From Mesostigma viride (lineage: Eukaryota > Streptophyta > Mesostigmatophyceae > Mesostigmatales > Mesostigmataceae): a DNA stretch of 41,426 nucleotides. The notes beneath the pieces are model-generated. The model was not told where the DNA came from. It made no database searches and saw only the letters and a program-made list of their open reading frames with translations. Positions 37,567-41,426 of this stretch are shown piece by piece (position 1 is the first letter of the stretch; each line of letters begins with the position of its first letter). The translations under genes and the position numbers were made by a program. The stretch is from contig RPFO01000719.1 in the NCBI GenBank assembly GCA_009746045.1, positions 1-41,426 on the forward strand, written 5' to 3'.

Positions 37567-40500
37567 GTGTGTGTGCAGCCGCCCCTTGCGTGCGCGGTGT
37601 GTGTACGTGTGTGTGCAGCCGCCCCTTGCGTGCGCGGTGTATGTACGTGTGAGTGCAGCCGCTCCTTGCGCGCATGGTGTGTGTACGTGTGTGTGCATGC
37701 CGTCCCTTGCGTGCGCGGTGGATGTACATGTGTGTGCAGCCGCCCCTTGCGTGCGCGGTGTATGTACATGTGAGTGCAGCCGCTCCTCGCGTGCATGGTG
37801 GATGTACGTGTGTGTGCAGTCGCCCCTTGCGTGCGCGGTGTGTGTGTAAGTGTGCGTGCAGTCGCTCCTTGCGTGCATGGTGTGTGTACATGTGAGTGCA
37901 GCCGTCCCTTGCGTGCGCGGTGTATGTACGTGTGTGTGCACTCGCCCCTTGCGTGCGCGGTGGATGTACGTGTGTGCGCACTCGCCCCTTGCGTGCATGG
38001 TGTATGTACATGTGAGTGCAGCCGGCCCTTGCGTGCGCGGTGTATGTACATGTGTGTGCAGTTGCCCCTTGCGTGCGCAGTGGATGTACGTGTGTGGGTA
38101 GCCGTCCCTTGCGTGCGCGGTGGATCTACGTGCATGGTGTGTGTACATGTGAGTGCAGCCGTCCCTTGCGTGCGCGGTGTATGTACGTGTGAGTGCAGCT
38201 GCCCCTTGCGTGCGCAGTGTATGTACATGTGTGGGCAGTTGCCCCTTGCGTGCGCGGTGTATGTACATGTGTTTGCACTCGCCCCTTGCGTGCGCGGTGT
38301 ATGTACGTGTGTGTGCAGCCGCCCCTTGCGTGCTTTGTGTGTGTACATGTGAGTGCAGCTGGCCCTTCCGTGCATGGTGTGTGTACGTGTGTGTGCAGTT
38401 GCCCCTTGCGTGCGCGTTGTATGTACGTTTCTGTGCATGCCGGCCCTTGCGTGCATGGTGTATGTACATGTGTTTGCACTCGCCCCTTGTGTGCATGGTG
38501 TATGTACGTGTGTGTGCAGCCGCCCCTTGCGTGCATGGTGTATGTACATGTGTGTGCAGTCGCCCCGTGCGTGCGCAGTGGATGTACGTGTGTGGGTAGC
38601 CGTCCCTTGCGTGCGCGGTGGATCTACGTGCGCGGTGTGTGTACGTGTGTGTGCAGCCGCCCCTTGCGTGCATGGTGTGTGTACATGTGTGTGCAGCCGC
38701 CCCTTGCGTGCATGGTGTGTGTACGTGCATGTGTGTGCAGCCGGCCCTTGCGTGCATGGTGTGTGTACGTGTGTGTGCAGCCGCCCCTTGCGTGCATGGT
38801 GTGTGTACATGTGTGTGCAGCCGACCCTTGCGTGCATGGTGTGTGTACGTGCATGTGTGTGCAGCCGGCCCTTGTGTGCATGGTGTGTGTACATGTGTGT
38901 GCAGCCGCCCCTTGCGTGCATGGTGTGTGTACATGTGAGTGCAGCCGGCCCTTGCGTGCGCGGTGTATGTACGTGTGAGTGCAGCAGCTGCCCCTTGCGT
39001 GCGCAGTGCATGTACATGTGTGGGCAGTTGCCCCTTGCGTGGGCGGTGTATGTACATGTGTTTGCACTCGCCCCTTGCGTGCGCGGTGTATGTACGTGTG
39101 TGTGCAGCCGCCCCTTGCGTGCGCGGTGGATGTACATGTGTGTGCAGCCGCCCCTTGTGTGCGCGGTGTGTGTACATGTGAGTGCAGTTGCCCCGGGCGT
39201 GCGCGTTGTATGTACGTTTCTGTGCATGCCGGCCCTTGCGTGCATGGTGTATGTACATGTGTTTGCACTCGCCCCTTGTGTGCATGGTGTATGTACGTGT
39301 GTGTGCAGCCGCCCCTTGCGTGCATGGTGTATGTACATGTGTGTGCAGTCGCCCCGTGCGTGCGCAGTGGATGTACGTGTGTGGGTAGCCGTCCCTTGCG
39401 TGCGCGGTGGATCTACGTGCGCGGTGTGTGTACGTGTGTGTGCAGCCGCCCCTTGCGTGCATGGTGTGTGTACATGTGTGTGCAGCCGCCCCTTGCGTGC
39501 ATGGTGTGTGTACGTGCATGTGTGTGCAGCCGGCCCTTGCGTGCATGGTGTGTGTACGTGTGTGTGCAGCCGGCCCTTGCGTGCGCGGTGTATGTACGTT
39601 TGTGTGCAGCCGTCCCTTCCGTGCATGGTTTGTGTACATGTGTGTGCAGCCACCCCTTGCGTGCATGGTGTATGTACATGTGAGTGCAGCCGGCCCTTGC
39701 GTGCGCGGTGTATGTACGTGTGTGTGCACTCGCCCCTTGCGTGCGCGGTGGATGTACGTGTGTGCGCACTCGCCCCTTGCGTGCATGGTGTATGTACATG
39801 TGAGTGCAGCCGGCCCTTGCGTGCGCGGTGTATGTACGTTTGTGTGCAGCCGTCCCTTCCGTGCATGGTTTGTGTACATGTGTGTGCAGCCACCCCTTGC
39901 GTGCATGGTGTATGTACATGTGAGTGCAGCCGGCCCTTGCGTGCGCGGTGTATGTACGTGTGTGTGCACTCGCCCCTTGCGTGCGCGGTGGATGTACGTG
40001 TGTGCGCACTCGCCCCTTGCGTGCATGGTGTATGTACATGTGAGTGCAGCCGGCCCTTGCGTGCGCGGTGTATGTACATGTGTGTGCAGTCGACCCGTGC
40101 GTGCGCAGTGGATGTACGTGTGTGGGTAGCCGTCCCTTGCGTGCGCGGTGGATCTACGTGCATGGTGTGTGTACATGTGAGTACAGCAGGCCCTTGCGTG
40201 CGCGGTGTATGTACGTGTGAGTGCAGCTGCCCCTTGCGTGCGCAGTGTATGTACATGTGTGGGCAGTTGCCCCTTGCGTGCGCGGTGTATGTACATGTGT
40301 TTGCACTCGCCCCTTGCGTGCGCGGTGTATGTACGTGTGTGTGCAGCCGCCCCTTGCGTGCTTTGTGTGTGTACATGTGAGTGCAGCTGGCCCTTCCGTG
40401 CATGGTGTGTGTACGTGTGTGTGCAGTTGCCCCTTGCGTGCGCGTTGTATGTACGTTTCTGTGCATGCCGTCCCTTGCGTGCATGGTGTATGTACATGTG

Positions 40501-41426
40501 TTTGCACTCGCCCCTTGCGTGCGCGGTGGATGTACGTGTGTGTGCAGCCGCCCCTTGCGTGCATGGTGTGTGTACGTGTGTGTGCAGCCGCCCCTTGCGT
40601 GCGCGGTGTGTGTACGTGTGTGTGCAGCCGCCCCTTGCGTGCACGGTGTATGTACGTGTGTGTGCAGCCGCCCCTTGCGTGCATGGTGTGTGTACGTGTG
40701 TGTGCAACCGCCCCTTGCATGCGCGGTGTATGTACATGTGAGTGCAGCCGGCCCTTGCGTGCATGGTGTATGTACGTGTGTGTGCAGCCGGCCCTTGCGT
40801 GCGCGGTGTATGTACGTGTGTGTGCACTCGCCCCTTGCGTGCATGGTGTATGTACATGTGAGTGCCGTCGCCCCAAGCGTGCATTGTGTATGTACGTGCA
40901 TGTGTGTGCAGCCGGCCCTGGCGTGCATGGTGTGTGTACGTGTGTGTGCAGCCGGCCCTTGCGTGCATGCGCGGTGTATGTACGTTTGTGTGCAGCCGTC
41001 CCTTCCGTGCATGGTTTGTGTACATGTGTGTGCAGCCGGCCCTTGCGTGCATGGTGTGTGTACGTGTGTGTGCAGCCGGCCCTTGCGTGCGCGGTGTATG
41101 TACGTTTGTGTGCAGCCGTCCCTTCCGTGCATGGTTTGTGTACATGTGTGTGCAGCCACCCCTTGCGTGCATGGTGTATGTACATGTGAGTGCAGCCGGC
41201 CCTTGCGTGCGCGGTGTATGTACGTGTGTGTGCACTCGCCCCTTGCGTGCGCGGTGGATGTACGTGTGTGCGCACTCGCCCCTTGCGTGCATGGTGTATG
41301 TACATGTGAGTGCAGCCGGCCCTTGCGTGCGCGGTGTATGTACATGTGTGTGCAGTCGAACCCGTGCGTGCGCAGTGGATGTACGTGTGTGGGTAGCCGT
41401 CCCTTGCGTGCCGCGGTGGATCTACG
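37567..41426. repeat. 40-bp satellite array, segment 4 (runs off the window)
   Basis: About 96 monomers with marker monomers near 38098, 38597, 39387, 40127 and 41392. It contains exact-looking higher-order duplications, for example a block of about 240 bp at 39590-39830 repeated immediately at 39830-40070. One minus-strand frame is open for 1,283 codons (41345-37494), but two minus frames are open over nearly the same span, which argues against protein coding. Confidence 0.95.

Noticed and set aside
22028-41426. CRISPR-like array of 40-bp repeats
   Set aside because: Units abut with no unique spacers and the context is a eukaryotic genome; it is a satellite.

Overview
This is eukaryotic nuclear DNA, most likely from a green alga of the Chlamydomonas/Volvox group. 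The evidence is intron-split exons with good GT/AG sites in fixed phases, transposons with the 'split direct repeat' layout known from Chlamydomonas TOC1 and Volvox Kangaroo, a Copia-type retrotransposon, a TGTAA-type polyadenylation motif, and very abundant simple and satellite repeats. The lineage call is an inference; no rRNA or other marker gene is present. Host genes occupy little of the window.

Layout: 1-4.7 kb holds exons of a plus-strand gene encoding repeated PPC-like beta-sandwich domains, with one exon carrying a 1-nt frameshift. 4719-15513 is one composite tetranucleotide tract, (ATCT)n then about 10.4 kb of almost perfect (GTCT)n, then (TCGG)n, then (GTTT)n. 16.2-16.5 kb holds the last exons of a gene ending in a UBA-like domain. 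16672-17005 is a second composite tetranucleotide tract that steps through six motifs. 17910-19871 is a 1.96-kb element with an A1-internal-B1-A2-B2 structure. 19.9-21.8 kb is non-coding, with diverged tandem repeats, a 14-bp palindrome, a telomere-like tract and a tRNA-Ser relic lacking its anticodon arm.

From about 21.86 kb to the end is a 40-bp satellite array (about 8 kb in total) interrupted by three young insertions: two near-identical 2.0-kb split-repeat elements (24409-26415 and 35559-37566) and a 7.5-kb minus-strand Copia-like LTR element (27756-35254) with a 5-bp target duplication and LTRs differing at one position.

The most interesting points are: (i) two unrelated families of apparently non-autonomous DIRS/PAT-like elements that share an identical 18-nt C-rich spacer between A2 and B2; (ii) their insertion without target duplication at a 2-3-nt core, with a core mismatch in one copy that looks like a recombinase crossover footprint; (iii) a Copia-type polyprotein in which a retropepsin-like segment lies after the integrase instead of before it; (iv) block-structured tetranucleotide tracts. 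Many frame breaks fall in homopolymers, so consensus errors of the assembly must be considered throughout.
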